DNA of 20,084 bases. Origin: a virus. The notes under the pieces were generated by a model. That model saw nothing but the letters and a program-made list of their open reading frames with translations, was not told where the DNA came from and ran no database searches. The stretch lies in IMG/VR virus record IMGVR_UViG_3300043313_000192, positions 1-20,084 of that record. One strand, written 5' to 3'. This document shows, in pieces, positions 13,380-20,084 of this stretch. The position numbers and the translations under genes are program-made. Each line of letters opens with the position of its first letter. The first letter of the stretch is position 1.

Positions 13380-15880
13380 CAGACGCCCGCCACAGGGGTC
13401 CACGTTCCGCCGCCCTGGCTCACATAAAGCCGGCTACCCACGGCGCCATCGCTGCGCATCCACAGCGAGCCGGACGGGTGCGTGCCGGATGGTGCGCCCG
13501 TGCCGGCGCGGATGGTCGCGCTATTCACCGCGAGCGTCGCTGACACGTTATGCGTCGCGGTGTTCACCGTGCCGAGGAATGTCCAGGCCGGCGTGACCGT
13601 GTCCAGCCCCTGCGCGTAGAACGTAGTCCCGCCCCACCCGCCCAGGCGGAACGTGTGCGAGACAGACGGCGCGCTGGTGTCGATCGCGTTGTTGGAACCG
13701 ATCAGGATATTGCCCTGCCCAGTGCCTAGGTTTGGCCCTGAGCCAACCTGATGGCCGATCACCGTATTGAAATTGCCGGATGTGATGCCCGCGCCAGCCT
13801 GCCGCCCGATGACGGTATTACTGACCCCCGTGCTGTTCTGCATCGCGGAGAACCCGACTGCCGTGTTGGCGTTCCCCGTGGTTATGCCTGACAGCGCCAG
13901 CCGTCCGATTGCCGTGTTGAGCGTGCCGGTCGTTATCGACTGACCCGCGCCGCGCCCGAACAGGTCGTTGCTGGTGCCCGTCGTAATCGCCGCGCCCGCG
14001 TTGTCGCCAAACGCGGTATTGCTTGCTGATCCCACGATACCAGCGGCGAGAGCCAGGGCGCCGTGCGCCGTGTTGAACGCGCTGCCGGATGTCAGCAGGC
14101 CACGCAGCGGATACTGATACCGCGCCATCGCCGGCCCGTTGGCCTTCACCTCGGCCGGCACGTTGAGGGTCAGCGGGCCGTAGCTGAAGTTCGACACGGC
14201 GTGCTGCGGGTTATCGTTGGCGAAGTTGAACGCCTCACCGCTGGTGCAGCCGCCAGCATAGGTTGAGTTGACGACTTGCAAGATGCCGGTTCCGGTCTGC
14301 GTGAACAGCGCATTGCCCAGCGCGCCCGTCGCACCGTCAACACAGGTCATGCCATCCACGCGCAGCCGGCCGCCGGACACGGTGGCCATACCGTTCTTGT
14401 TGGCGCCCTTTCGCACGCTGCCGTTGTCCAGATACAATTCACCGCCGGTCACCTGGATCGGCGCGGCGATGGTGCCGTGATTGATCTCAAACTGGGTGAC
14501 GCGCACCACGCCACCATTGACCAGAAACGTTGGCGGACTGAGCGGATCGCCGCTGCCGGTCTTGTAGAAGTTGGTGATGTGCAGCCAGTTGGCGGCGTCC
14601 ACCTGCACGGTGGCGAACCCACCGTCCATGCTCATGTTGGTGATCTCATACCAACCAGGAGTGCCGGCACCACCGGGGTTGTTGAACAGCACCTTGCCGG
14701 TGAACGAGACGAAGTTGGTTATGGAACAACTGTCTATTTTGCCGAACTCGGCAGCAGTCGAGTTGCCATCCGAGAACACGGGGCCAAGCGTGCCGATGGC
14801 GAACGGCCAGAAGTGATAGTTGTCGATATGCACGCCGTCGAGCGAGCCGTCCCAGCGCATGCCGTAGTTGAACGCGCCCACCTCGAACCGGTCGATATAG
14901 CTGCCGCCGCAATTGCCGCGCGCATCCAGCCCGGTCATCGCGTTGGTAATCATCACGTTATAGATGCGGAACCGGCCGGCGCCCTGCGCGTAGATGGCGG
15001 GCGGATACTGGTTCAGCGTGGCACGGCTGGTGGCGTTCGTCTGGTTGAACTCGATGCTCAGATCGTGGATCTCGCCGGCAGGCTCGCCGCCTGTCTGCAA
15101 CTGAATGACACCGAGCGCAGACATATTGAAGGTTGCTGAATAGACCAGAATACGGGTCAATCCACGACCGTCCCCGTAGATCGTCTGGCGCAAGTTCAGC
15201 GTCAGGATGTCGGTGATCCGGTAGACGCCTGCCGGCACAAACACGGTCTTGCCGGTGGCGATGGCCGCACGGAAAGCAGTGGTGCTGTCGAAGCCCGTGT
15301 CGGCGACCGCACCGAAATCCAGCACGTTGGCCCGTTCTGCGGCGCGGTCCTGTGCCGGGCGCAGCGCGATGCCGCCGGTTGCCGCGTAGAGCAGCGGCCC
15401 GGTCATGGTGCCGCCGGCTGTCGGCAGGAACGGCCCGGCGTCCTCGATCACCACCGGGTCCATGTCGGTCGCCTGCACCACCAGCGTGCCGGGCGAGAAC
15501 CGCAGCACGTTGCCGGCAGTCACCTCGATCTCGATCGGCACACTGTCCGCCGGGTCCACCAACTGGCCCCAGTAGAGCCGCGTGCCGCCTGTCGCCTGGG
15601 TCCATATCTCGAAATGGGTCACGGTGCCCCAGTCGCCCGTGGCCGGCGCGAAATCGACTGCGGTGGCGTTGGCTGCGGCGTTAGCTGGAACGGCCAGCAG
15701 GGTGAACGTAGCGGCTGGGCGGGCGTAGCCGGCGCCGGTCACTTCCTCGCCGCCTGCGGCCTCTGTGGGCGCCGTCTGGCAAAGTGCCACGTAGACCCGC
15801 GACAGCGTCGCCATCGGCGCGATGGCCAGCGTATGGCTGAGCAACTGGCGCTCTAGGTCGAGGGTCGCAGAGCCGCTCAT
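13379..15880 (-). CDS. Large modular tail fibre, pectate-lyase-like with NTxxG repeats (833 aa)
   Basis: Start chosen at 15880 (MSGSATLDLERQLLSHTL), an ATGA overlap with the spike gene. Modules: residues 20-137 are a Gp80-like fibre domain (VYVALCQTAPTE...GYARPAATFTL...WGTVTHFEIWTQATGG); 152-163 is the common fibre hinge LPTAGGTMTGPL; from 185 (NVLDFGAVADTGFDSTTAF) a pectate-lyase-superfamily beta-helix; 600-728 about eight NTxxG-type units (NTAFG, NTAIG, NTAVG, NTVIG) as in trimeric adhesin head repeats; 793-833 a short tip (SGSLWMRSDGAVGSRLYVSQ). The mixture suggests a trimeric fibre with carbohydrate-binding or degrading activity. No auto-cleaving chaperone domain is evident. Confidence 0.8.
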   Translation of the reverse strand: MSGSATLDLERQLLSHTLAIAPMATLSRVYVALCQTAPTEAAGGEEVTGAGYARPAATFTLLAVPANAAANATAVDFAPATGDWGTVTHFEIWTQATGGTRLYWGQLVDPADSVPIEIEVTAGNVLRFSPGTLVVQATDMDPVVIEDAGPFLPTAGGTMTGPLLYAATGGIALRPAQDRAAERANVLDFGAVADTGFDSTTAFRAAIATGKTVFVPAGVYRITDILTLNLRQTIYGDGRGLTRILVYSATFNMSALGVIQLQTGGEPAGEIHDLSIEFNQTNATSRATLNQYPPAIYAQGAGRFRIYNVMITNAMTGLDARGNCGGSYIDRFEVGAFNYGMRWDGSLDGVHIDNYHFWPFAIGTLGPVFSDGNSTAAEFGKIDSCSITNFVSFTGKVLFNNPGGAGTPGWYEITNMSMDGGFATVQVDAANWLHITNFYKTGSGDPLSPPTFLVNGGVVRVTQFEINHGTIAAPIQVTGGELYLDNGSVRKGANKNGMATVSGGRLRVDGMTCVDGATGALGNALFTQTGTGILQVVNSTYAGGCTSGEAFNFANDNPQHAVSNFSYGPLTLNVPAEVKANGPAMARYQYPLRGLLTSGSAFNTAHGALALAAGIVGSASNTAFGDNAGAAITTGTSNDLFGRGAGQSITTGTLNTAIGRLALSGITTGNANTAVGFSAMQNSTGVSNTVIGRQAGAGITSGNFNTVIGHQVGSGPNLGTGQGNILIGSNNAIDTSAPSVSHTFRLGGWGGTTFYAQGLDTVTPAWTFLGTVNTATHNVSATLAVNSATIRAGTGAPSGTHPSGSLWMRSDGAVGSRLYVSQGGGTWTPVAGV

Positions 15881-17340
15881 GGCGCTGTCATCGCCTGCAT
15901 CTGCGCGTCGGTCAGGACAGTCGGCCAGTAGCGCACGTTGCGTAGGTGACCGCTGGTGTTGTCTGTGGTGTTCGCGGTCGTAACCGCCATAAACCGGACG
16001 CCCAGCGTCGTGAGGGCGGCATACCCGCTGGACAGGGCCGCGGATGATGCGACCGTCCCGCCATTCGTGCAGACCTTCGCCTGCCCCGCCGTCCACGTCG
16101 TGACGATCTTGGTGCTGGCGTTAGCCGCTGGCACATTGGTGGTGGCGAGAGCGACCGCGCCGTCGTATTGCGCCCCACTGATCGGCGGGCCGGTGGCGAG
16201 CATGACCGGTGTAATCCCGCCCGATACATTCGACCGGCCGATCACGCGCGAGTTTGTCGGCGTTGCATCGAAGTAGTCGAACTCAACGAACCAGCTGCCG
16301 CCCGGTGTGCCGGTAAACCAGCCCATATTGGCCGGCAGGATCAGGCAGCTGTCGATGCTGCGCGTGACGGCGACGGTGGTGGTGGGGATGTAGCTCGTGG
16401 CGAAGTCGCCCAGTTCGATCTGCGGCGCACCGATGCGGAATGTGGCCTCGATGGCGGCGCTCGTGGTGGTGTTCCATTGCACGCGGGTATAGACGGCCCC
16501 GACTGTGCCACCACCGGACAATGTCGCCGTCATGCTCGATCGTTGCGACGCAAGCGGCGCCGATGTTGCCGTTATCGTGGGGCCGAAATTGGACCTGATC
16601 GTCGCCCCGGCTGTCGTGGCCTCGGTGATCAGCAACTGGATGTTCGTGATGCCGTTGAGTGTTCCGGCGATCTGCCGAATATAGACCGAGCCAGTCCATA
16701 CCTGCCCGTTGAGGGCCGCCACCATGCCGACGCCGCCATCTTGCGTCACCTGAAACTGCGCACTTGCGGCCGTGCCGGACAGCCTGATGTCGATGTAGGG
16801 GATGCCGTTCTCGGTGCCCGTCGCGACCACCTGTGGCACCACAGCAGGCGAGCCGCCGACGACCCAGTTGGTGGGCAGCGTTCCAGGCGATCCCGGCACC
16901 GCGCCGACCATGGTGCTGTTGCGGGTGCCGTTGGTGCGCTGGTCCTCGAGCAGCAGCCCGCGCAGCTGCAGCGTGGCCGGGTCGTAGTCCCACCGTGGCG
17001 CATTCACCGCGGCGGTCTGCATCACGCCGGCCGCGTCGAAATACGTCGCCGTGCTGGCGCGGGTGAAGGTGATCGCCGGATTGAGCGTGCCGGGGGTCAT
17101 GAAGTCGAGCGAGAGGGCGGGCACCGGGCCACCGCCGCCGGCAACGAACGGTACATCGGCGATCAGCGCACGAATCTCGCGACTGAACAGCTTGCACCAG
17201 CCCATCGGCGAGATGTCGCCCAGCACCCGCGCACAGCGCCCGCCACGGCGTGGGGAAAAGTGACGGCAAAGGCTACAGTGTTCCTTGCCGCCTGCCCCGG
17301 TGTAGCGCGCCGCCGCCTTGCTGATCATGGGGGGCGACAT
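15877..17340 (-). CDS. HiPIP-like domain fused to head-spike fibre protein (487 aa)
   Basis: Start chosen at 17340 (MSPPMISKAAARYTG), where TGATG overlaps the adaptor stop; a start at 17448 would read through the adaptor gene. Residues 19-54 have cysteines at 22, 25, 36 and 49, with GKEHCSLCRHF and GDISPMGWCKLF. This fits the high-potential iron-sulfur protein signature C-x6-[LIVM]-x3-G-W-C-x2-F. From about residue 77 (LDFMTPGTLNPAITFTRAST...) it matches the head-spike-fibre domain seen in many phage proteins, with GLLLEDQRTN near residue 131, followed by beta-rich lectin-like sequence. It follows the adaptor and precedes the fibres, so it is likely a virion surface spike. Iron binding is inferred from the cysteines only. 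Confidence 0.7.
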   Translation of the reverse strand: MSPPMISKAAARYTGAGGKEHCSLCRHFSPRRGGRCARVLGDISPMGWCKLFSREIRALIADVPFVAGGGGPVPALSLDFMTPGTLNPAITFTRASTATYFDAAGVMQTAAVNAPRWDYDPATLQLRGLLLEDQRTNGTRNSTMVGAVPGSPGTLPTNWVVGGSPAVVPQVVATGTENGIPYIDIRLSGTAASAQFQVTQDGGVGMVAALNGQVWTGSVYIRQIAGTLNGITNIQLLITEATTAGATIRSNFGPTITATSAPLASQRSSMTATLSGGGTVGAVYTRVQWNTTTSAAIEATFRIGAPQIELGDFATSYIPTTTVAVTRSIDSCLILPANMGWFTGTPGGSWFVEFDYFDATPTNSRVIGRSNVSGGITPVMLATGPPISGAQYDGAVALATTNVPAANASTKIVTTWTAGQAKVCTNGGTVASSAALSSGYAALTTLGVRFMAVTTANTTDNTSGHLRNVRYWPTVLTDAQMQAMTAP

Positions 17341-18017
17341 CAGCCGAAGACCCCGGACATCTCCTCGGTGTATGGGGCCCCGCTCATGGTAGATTGTTGC
17401 GTGTTCAGGTTGGCCCGCGTGACCGCCTGTTGATATTTTGCGTCCCATTGCGGCGCCATGGGCTCGTCCTGCTCTGCCAGCGTCGCATGCGCCAGGATGC
17501 CGTAGAGGTAGACCGAGTAGAGTTGCTCAAGGACGGGGTTGGTATCGGACGGCAGGATCAGCGCCTTGGGCTTGGCATACCAGTTCATCAGGACGGTCTG
17601 CGGCACCCAGTAAGGGTCAGGCGGGTCGGGTATCCACGGCCACGGCAGGAACTCGATGCAGTCGCCCACGAGCCGATAGGCCCACGCCCGCCGGGTGCCA
17701 GCGTAGGTGCCAGGATACGGATAGTAATCCGGCGCAGGGCCAGAGACGTCGGTCCGACTGCCGCTCCACTCGTCCTTCAGCACGAGGTTGTTGCCGGTGG
17801 ACGCATCGCGGATGCTCGCCATGGTGCAGAAGTCAGGTGGCAGGGTGATGAAGGCCGAATCAACCGGCTGGGTTGCCGACACCTCCATGCACCGGGCGCG
17901 CAGGGTCTGCTGGATCTCCGTCTCTACCAACTGCACCCAGGACGGAATGCGTGCTGCGGCATCCCGGCGATCGAGATACCACAGCACGTCGTCCTGGAGT
18001 TGCTGGTAGGACGCCAA
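17340..18017 (-). CDS. Head-tail adaptor protein (225 aa)
   Basis: The N-terminus ASYQQLQDDVLWYLDRRDAAARIPSWVQLVETEI is typical of podoviral adaptor proteins that ring the portal base. It is followed by a Cys/Pro region (ITLPPDFCTMASIRD), a beta hairpin segment (RRAWAYRLVGDCIEFLPWPW), and a C-terminal helix pair (VLEQLYSVYLYGILAHATLAEQDEPMAPQWDAKYQQAVTR), the usual end of the SU10/P22-type adaptor family. The start is TTG at 18017, three bases after the preceding gene's TGA, with only a weak GGGAC upstream. Translation probably relies on coupling. The downstream stop overlaps the spike start (TGATG). Confidence 0.8.
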   Translation of the reverse strand: MASYQQLQDDVLWYLDRRDAAARIPSWVQLVETEIQQTLRARCMEVSATQPVDSAFITLPPDFCTMASIRDASTGNNLVLKDEWSGSRTDVSGPAPDYYPYPGTYAGTRRAWAYRLVGDCIEFLPWPWIPDPPDPYWVPQTVLMNWYAKPKALILPSDTNPVLEQLYSVYLYGILAHATLAEQDEPMAPQWDAKYQQAVTRANLNTQQSTMSGAPYTEEMSGVFG

Positions 18018-18020
18018 GGG

Positions 18021-18764
18021 TCAGTCCCGCTTCTGCTCGCGCTCCCGGCGCTCACGGTCTTCCCGCTCGCGGTTCTCACGCTCCTGGCGTTCCCGACGCT
18101 CCCGCTCTTCGCGCTGCTCGCGCTGGTCGCGCTCCTCACGCTCGCGGCGCTCGCGGTCCTGATCCTGGCTCGCCTCACGGCCCGGCTCGATGCGCTGCTC
18201 GCCCGGCGGCGGCTGTGGCGGCTGCCCGGGCTGCTGTGCGGGCTGCTGGTTGGGCTGGTTGGGTGGCGGGCGCGGCGGCGGGTTGGCTGGCATCGGCTGG
18301 CCTGGATTGGGCTGACCGGGCTGCTGCGTCACCGCCCGCTCCACGCTCAGATCATGCGGATCTGGCTGGCCGGCGATCTCGGCCTGCTGGCGGGTCGACT
18401 CGCGTGCCATCGCCAGCACCTCGCGCCCGTGCTCGTAGGCCGTCTCGCGCAATTCGGCGAAAGACTCTGCCTCGGGGTAGCAGCGCATCACCAGCACCTT
18501 ATCGAAGTCGGGCGGCAGGTATGGCTCGTCCACGTTGGTGGTACCCGCCCATCCCGGAGGCGGGATCATATCACCCTGGTGATACTGGCCGGGGTATTCC
18601 TGCCGCGGCGGCACTGGGTTGCGCCCGTGCTCGTCGGAGCCGGGGAAGCGCGGCGTCTGCATGGTCTGCACCCCTTGCGCGCGCTGTGCCGCTGTCGCCG
18701 TGGGCGATGGCGCCATCTGGGCGTTGCGGTTGGGCTCGTCTGTGGTTGGCATCGGCATGGTCAT
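18021..18764 (-). CDS. Pro/Gln-rich virion protein with Arg/Glu single-helix tail (247 aa)
   Basis: Three parts are visible: a disordered Met/Pro/Thr-rich N-terminus; a middle piece about residues 70-125 with DEPYLPPDFDKVLVMRCYPEAESFAELRETAYEHGREV (helical); and a Pro/Gln linker (about 150-190). The last 45 residues are almost entirely R and E with D/Q/N (such as RERREREERDQREQREERER), the mark of a stable single alpha-helix. GGGGAGG lies two bases before the first ATG and eight before the third codon's ATG (18758), so the latter may be the real start. The place between capsid and adaptor suggests a head-associated protein; scaffold genes usually precede the capsid gene, so scaffold is less likely. 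Family unknown to me. Confidence 0.6.
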   Translation of the reverse strand: MTMPMPTTDEPNRNAQMAPSPTATAAQRAQGVQTMQTPRFPGSDEHGRNPVPPRQEYPGQYHQGDMIPPPGWAGTTNVDEPYLPPDFDKVLVMRCYPEAESFAELRETAYEHGREVLAMARESTRQQAEIAGQPDPHDLSVERAVTQQPGQPNPGQPMPANPPPRPPPNQPNQQPAQQPGQPPQPPPGEQRIEPGREASQDQDRERREREERDQREQREERERRERQERENREREDRERREREQKRD

Positions 18765-18779
18765 GGCCTCCCCGAGGGG

Positions 18780-19091
18780 TTAAAGGCGGCGTGCGTCGTC
18801 TGTCCGAAACACCCGATTGTCACGCTGGTTGAGCCACACGTTCATCGCCTGCTCGTCGTACCAGATGCCGGTCTGCATCAGCCGCTGCACCACCACGTTT
18901 GGGATGGATGCCACCCTCGTCCAGCCGGTCTTGCTAGTACCGGTGAAGTTGGATGCGGCCCGCTTGTTGGCCTCGATGATCGGTTTGACGTCCTGCGTAT
19001 AGGTGATGAGCGGCAGCCCGGTCTCCGAGTCAGTGGTGATCTCGGTGTAACGCGTGGTGACCGGGTCATAGCGTTCATAGAGCGTGGGCAT
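18780..19091 (-). CDS. Small conserved virion protein downstream of the capsid gene (103 aa)
   Basis: The sequence has DVKPIIEANKRAASN (residues about 34-48), then a conserved-looking core GWTRVASIPNVVVQRLMQTGIW and the tail WLNQRDNRVFRTDDARRL. The order 'VASIP..VV..L...GI.......LN...NR.FRT...R' recurs in short proteins encoded next to capsid genes of podoviruses, usually annotated as hypothetical. The start lies four bases after the capsid TAA, without a clear ribosome site, consistent with coupled translation. It may be a minor head or connector protein; no enzymatic motif is visible. Confidence 0.6.
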   Translation of the reverse strand: MPTLYERYDPVTTRYTEITTDSETGLPLITYTQDVKPIIEANKRAASNFTGTSKTGWTRVASIPNVVVQRLMQTGIWYDEQAMNVWLNQRDNRVFRTDDARRL

Positions 19092-19095
19092 AGTA

Positions 19096-20082
19096 TTACT
19101 GGTTCAGCCCGAAAATAGCAGCATGTGCCTTTGGCGCTGTTACTCGGATTGTTCCTTCGAAGATTATGCCACCTTGAGTATTGTCGCCCGTTTTGGCGTA
19201 CTGTTGTTCCACCATATTACGCTCTGGCAGTGGGGCAAGCTCGACGTAATCCCGCGTGATCAGCAGCATCATGTTGGGTGGCATGAACCGATCTGGTGCC
19301 AGATCGAGCGTGCCGAAGTTGGTCCGGTAAACATCGACCGCACCCATGATGGTAACTTCCTGGGATGCAGTCGTGGACTGGATGTTCTGCGAGACGATCG
19401 GGTTGCCGGTGCCGCCCTGCGACAGGGTGCTGAAGTAGTTTTTGATGTTGCCAGACATGAGCCCGATGGTCGGCTTGCCGCCCTGGTTCCACGCCTGCTG
19501 CATGGCGTCGTTGACGATCGTGAGCGTCAGATCGCGCGCCGTGCCGGGCACCGCCGCGGTGCTACCGTCGCCGACCGGCATGGTGCCGCCAGCGCCGACG
19601 CTGCCGTTGGTGCAGAACGTCGGCATCCCGGCCATGTGCCGCGGGTCGGTGGCTGCTTTTGGAATGTTGCTCGTGGCCACCAGTTCCAGGTCGCGCTTGA
19701 GCTCGATGCCCCGCATCACAAGCTGCCGGTTGTACTCGTCCTCGCCGCCGATGCTGTCGACGACCCGCAGGGTGCCCGACACGCCCACGGTCCTGGCGAA
19801 GATCTGGCAGACATTCGACATGCGGACTGGTTTCACGCTCGGACTGATCACCGCCGTGAACCCCTCGGGCTGGGGCACGTCTGCTGCGCTGTTCAGGGTC
19901 TGGGTGAGCCACTCGGTCAAAATCTGTTTTGAGCCGACCTGCGGCAGCGCGGAGACAAAGGGCGTCTCTTCCGGGTCGATGCGGTAGATGACGTCCGAGA
20001 CGTCCTCATGCACCGTGCCGGAAGCGAGTTGCTGGGTGTAGGTATTGGTCGGCGCAGACGCCATCGTTGGCGGTGAGGCCAT
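19096..20082 (-). CDS. Major capsid protein, SU10-like (DUF5309-type), 328 aa
   Basis: The N-terminus has TYTQQLASGTVHEDVSDVIYRIDPEETPFVSALP, the usual arm of this HK97-fold family. It continues with ILTEWLTQTLNSAADVPQPEGF, then NVCQIFARTVGVSGTLRVVDSIGGEDEYNRQLVMRGIELKRDLELVAT (the E-loop to spine region) and a central NQGGKPTIGLMSGNIKNYFS. The C-terminus ends VEQQYAKTGDNTQGGIIFEGTIRVTAPKAHAAIFGLNQ. Length (328) is normal. The ATG at 20082 is two bases from the window edge, so its ribosome site is not visible and a longer start cannot be excluded; the second Met (codon 7) is the alternative. It forms the icosahedral shell, and all genes downstream follow the usual head-to-tail order. Confidence 0.88.
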   Translation of the reverse strand: MASPPTMASAPTNTYTQQLASGTVHEDVSDVIYRIDPEETPFVSALPQVGSKQILTEWLTQTLNSAADVPQPEGFTAVISPSVKPVRMSNVCQIFARTVGVSGTLRVVDSIGGEDEYNRQLVMRGIELKRDLELVATSNIPKAATDPRHMAGMPTFCTNGSVGAGGTMPVGDGSTAAVPGTARDLTLTIVNDAMQQAWNQGGKPTIGLMSGNIKNYFSTLSQGGTGNPIVSQNIQSTTASQEVTIMGAVDVYRTNFGTLDLAPDRFMPPNMMLLITRDYVELAPLPERNMVEQQYAKTGDNTQGGIIFEGTIRVTAPKAHAAIFGLNQ

Positions 20083-20084
20083 GA

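Noticed and set aside
17394-19118. 574-codon open frame on the plus strand
   Set aside because: It is antisense to the adaptor, Pro/Arg-Glu-rich and small virion genes. Long antisense frames are expected in GC-rich DNA, and the translation is Arg/Leu-rich without family motifs.
1-20084. tRNA genes, CRISPR arrays, insertion sequences, integrase or attachment sites
   Set aside because: I found no cloverleaf, no regularly spaced repeats, no transposase or integrase motifs and no terminal repeats, so it cannot be decided from this window whether it is a lytic phage or a prophage.

Overview
The window is a piece of a tailed-phage (or prophage) genome with high GC and gene order typical of a short-tailed, podovirus-like virion. 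It carries almost the whole late structural module on the minus strand, so transcription runs from the right end to the left. The major capsid protein at the right edge looks like the SU10-type (DUF5309-like) fold. It is followed by a small virion protein, a proline-rich protein with a charged helix, a head-tail adaptor, a spike, fibres, a probable tail nozzle, and large DNA-ejection (internal virion) proteins. At the extreme left are small membrane-peptide genes, probably the start of the lysis region. The host is probably a high-GC proteobacterium, perhaps an alphaproteobacterium, but that rests on composition and gene style only.

Layout in transcription order (right to left). 20082-17340: capsid, small virion protein, Pro/Arg-Glu-rich protein, adaptor. 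17340-9399: receptor-binding and decoration block, made of a HiPIP-like/head-spike fusion, an 833-aa pectate-lyase-like fibre with collagen-free NTxxG repeats, an 86-aa PYG-repeat protein, a 581-aa tailspike, a small protein gene split by an HNH element, and a collar fibre with ten HxH pairs. 9397-7862: probable nozzle. 7299-6707: two small proteins. 6714-338: four ejection/internal virion proteins, one with a transglycosylase-like segment. 341-1: small membrane peptides and the approach to the next gene. Most junctions are overlapping stop/start codons (ATGA, TGATG, TAGATG), pointing to one translationally coupled operon.

Only two well-supported genes lie on the plus strand: two different endonuclease-like genes (7398-7889 and 10768-11301) inserted against the direction of the late operon. 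They are the most interesting part of the window. (1) Although the proteins are unrelated in sequence, both genes are preceded by the same 55-nt leader: an extended -10 promoter-like box, a strong hairpin and a CCACA box exactly 20 nt before the ATG. (2) The second endonuclease sits inside a small structural gene. The first 17 codons of that gene are present on both sides of it, nearly identical as protein (15/17) but recoded at 11 synonymous codons. The downstream copy has a perfect AGGAGG ribosome site placed before ATC instead of ATG. This looks like a homing element that carries a recoded replacement of the gene start, or else the scar of recombination with a diverged relative.
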